Assembly (NCBI GenBank): GCA_035687245.1
Contig: DASRYH010000065.1
Location: 1 to 7,532, forward strand
Length of the DNA stretch: 7,532 nt
Direction: 5' to 3'
DNA from: DASRYH01 sp035687245
GTDB taxonomy: Bacteria > Actinomycetota > Coriobacteriia > Anaerosomatales > PHET01
The notes beneath the pieces are model-generated. The model searched no databases, was not told the DNA's origin, and saw only the letters and a program-made list of their open reading frames with translations. Positions 6,503 through 7,532 of the stretch are shown piece after piece (positions within the stretch are counted from its first letter, which is position 1; the number at the start of each line of letters is the position of its first letter). A program made the position numbers and the translations under genes.

Positions 6503-6508
6503 GATAAC

Positions 6509-6949
6509 GTGAAGCCCGAGATCCATCCGAATTACGAGCTGACCACCGTCGTCTGCTCGTGCGGTAACCGCTACGAGACCCGTTCGACTGCCGGCGGAGA
6601 GCTGCATGTCGAACTGTGCAACCAGTGCCACCCGTTCTTTACCGGCCAGCAGAAGTTCGTCGACACCGGCGGACGCGTCCAGCGCTTCTCCGACAAGTTC
6701 GGCGCTGCTGCTGCTGCAGTTCTTGAGAAGGAGGCCGCCGAGAAGGAGGCCCGCCGCAAGGCTGCCGAAGAGGCCGAAGACGCCGTCCGCGAGGAGCGCC
6801 GCGTGAAGGAAGCCCAGCGCGCCGAGCGTGCCGCCCTTCACGAGTCGAAGGCTGCCAAGGCCGCTCCGGTTGAGGAGGCTGTCGTCGAAGAGGCGCCGGT
6901 CGCCGAGGACGTCGTCGAGGAGCCCGCTGCCGAGGAGTCGGCCGAGTAG
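6509..6949 (+). CDS. rpmE: Large-subunit ribosomal protein L31 (zinc-type) with long charged C-terminal extension
   Basis: Residues 1-65 are a complete L31 of the zinc-binding (C+) type. It starts MKPEIHPNY, carries the four ligands Cys16, Cys18, Cys37 and Cys40, and ends in TGGRVQRFSDKFG. L31 sits at the inter-subunit bridge of the 70S ribosome. Typical L31 is about 65-85 residues, whereas this protein has 146. The extra 81 residues comprise an Ala run (66-70), a highly charged Glu/Lys/Arg/Ala stretch with helical, coiled-coil-like character (about 71-115), and an acidic tail (about 119-146) rich in Glu, Val, Ala and Pro, with no Lys or Arg. The frame is uninterrupted and the terminator lies just after the stop, so the extension is part of the gene rather than read-through into another. 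Its function is unknown. The gene has its own promoter, leader hairpin and terminator, so it is probably monocistronic. Confidence 0.95.
   Translation: MKPEIHPNYELTTVVCSCGNRYETRSTAGGELHVELCNQCHPFFTGQQKFVDTGGRVQRFSDKFGAAAAAVLEKEAAEKEARRKAAEEAEDAVREERRVKEAQRAERAALHESKAAKAAPVEEAVVEEAPVAEDVVEEPAAEESAE
6704..6718 (+). repeat. GCT microsatellite coding the Ala run of L31
   Basis: Four GCT codons followed by GCA encode Ala66-Ala70, exactly at the junction between the L31 core and its extension. Short triplet runs like this can change length by slippage without breaking the frame. Confidence 0.75.
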
Positions 6950-6975
6950 CTCTCGCGACACAAAGTCGATTGCAT

Positions 6976-7001
6976 AAGGGGCGGCCTTCGGGCCGCCCCT
7001 T
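6976..7001 (+). terminator. Rho-independent terminator after rpmE
   Basis: A perfect 11-bp stem (6976-6986 with 6991-7001), AAGGGGCGGCC against GGCCGCCCCTT, with a TTCG tetraloop, followed by a short T-rich tail (TCTGTCGGTCTTT). It begins 27 bases after the rpmE stop. It has the same stem-plus-TTCG design as the terminator after rho. Confidence 0.9.
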
Positions 7002-7039
7002 TCTGTCGGTCTTTGGGCAGCCGTCAGCGATTGAGGCAG

Positions 7040-7048
7040 TGCTAGAAT
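7040..7048 (+). promoter_or_regulatory. Extended -10 promoter of thyX
   Basis: TGC TAGAAT is a strong extended -10 element. No good -35 exists at 16-18 bases; the best is CCGTCA at 7021-7026 with three matches. Transcription would start near 7055, about 54 bases before the thyX start. The element follows the rpmE terminator, as expected for an independent unit. Confidence 0.6.
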
Positions 7049-7108
7049 GAACGCCGCCGCACAGCCGTGTGGCCCGCCTGTAACCCCACCTTCGACGAGG
7101 TCTCTTTC

Positions 7109-7532
7109 ATGAACGTCGAGCTTCTCTACAGCACTCCCGATCCAGAGCGCGCGGTCGCCGTCGCGGCCCGCCTCTGCTACGCACCCGTCGGCGCTGCAGA
7201 GCTCATGGAGCACATGAGCGACGAAGCAGTGCGCAAGGTGCTCTCCACGATCATGAACAGCGGCCACTTTTCGGCGCTCGAGCATGCAAGCTACACGTTT
7301 GCGATCGACGGAGTCTCGCGCGCGCTCACGCACCAGCTGGTGCGCCACCGCCTTGCGAGCTACAACCAGCAGTCGCAGCGCTACGTCTCCTACACCGACG
7401 ACCCGTCGTTCATCGTGCCGCCCAAGATCGCCGAAGATCCCGAGGCGTGCGCGGCGTTTCTGGACGCCTGCGGCTCGGCGTTTCTCGCCTACCGCGAGCT
7501 GATGGACGCGGGCGTGCCTGCCGAAGACGCGC
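7109..7532 (+). CDS. thyX: Flavin-dependent thymidylate synthase ThyX (partial, 3' end outside window)
   Basis: The first 141 residues of a ThyX, which makes dTMP from dUMP using methylene-tetrahydrofolate and FAD/NADPH as a homotetramer. The diagnostic signature RHRLASYNQQSQRY is at 79-92, fitting the family motif RHR-x7-S/x-R, with Arg79-His80-Arg81, Ser89 and Arg91. It is preceded by SGHFSALEHASYTF (51-64), also characteristic. Family members usually have about 210-250 residues, so roughly the C-terminal third lies beyond the window. The ATG at 7109 has GAGG (7097-7100) with 8-base spacing. ThyX is unrelated to the classical ThyA and is common in actinobacteria, anaerobes and thermophiles. 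The frame is intact up to the window edge. Confidence 0.95.
   Translation, partial: MNVELLYSTPDPERAVAVAARLCYAPVGAAELMEHMSDEAVRKVLSTIMNSGHFSALEHASYTFAIDGVSRALTHQLVRHRLASYNQQSQRYVSYTDDPSFIVPPKIAEDPEACAAFLDACGSAFLAYRELMDAGVPAEDA

Noticed and set aside
6425..7348. 307-codon minus-strand open frame across rpmE and the start of thyX
   Set aside because: It runs through two terminators and two promoters, and the sense strand encodes clear L31 and ThyX.

Overview
The window is a GC-rich, gene-dense stretch in which every supported gene lies on the + strand. Gene content and order (rho followed by a zinc-type rpmE, then thyX), frequent GTG/TTG starts, GTGA/ATGA stop-start overlaps and extended -10 promoters suggest a Gram-positive, probably actinobacterial genome. 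A Coriobacteriia-like lineage is my best guess. This is inferred from gene content, not from a phylogeny.

Layout: (1) 46-4222 is a compact four-gene cluster. It starts with a membrane-anchored signal peptide peptidase (sppA). A calcineurin-type metallophosphoesterase, a homologue of cyclic 2,3-diphosphoglycerate synthetase (cpgS) and a 2-phosphoglycerate kinase with an N-terminal ATP-cone (pgk2) follow. The last three are joined by 4-base stop/start overlaps. (2) After an 80-base gap comes a small TalC/FSA-family transaldolase, whose stop codon overlaps the start of rho (4303-6323). A strong hairpin terminator closes this unit. (3) 6419-7001 is a separate monocistronic unit: promoter, short leader with a hairpin, an unusually long ribosomal protein L31 gene (rpmE), and a near-perfect terminator. 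(4) An extended -10 promoter then leads into thyX, which runs off the window end.

The most interesting system is the adjacent pair cpgS and pgk2. In methanogens such as Methanothermus fervidus these two enzymes turn the glycolytic intermediate 2-phosphoglycerate first into 2,3-diphosphoglycerate and then into cyclic 2,3-diphosphoglycerate, a solute described as characteristic of methanogenic archaea. Here the complete two-step pathway sits in a bacterial chromosomal context next to rho and rpmE. It is translationally coupled to a metallophosphoesterase that could be the missing breakdown enzyme. The other genes are housekeeping: envelope peptide turnover (SppA), pentose phosphate metabolism (transaldolase), transcription termination (Rho), translation (L31) and thymidylate synthesis (ThyX).

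No tRNA, rRNA, CRISPR array, insertion sequence or attachment site was seen. The only non-coding stretches are the short gaps 4223-4302, 6324-6508 and 6950-7108; the last two hold terminators and promoters.
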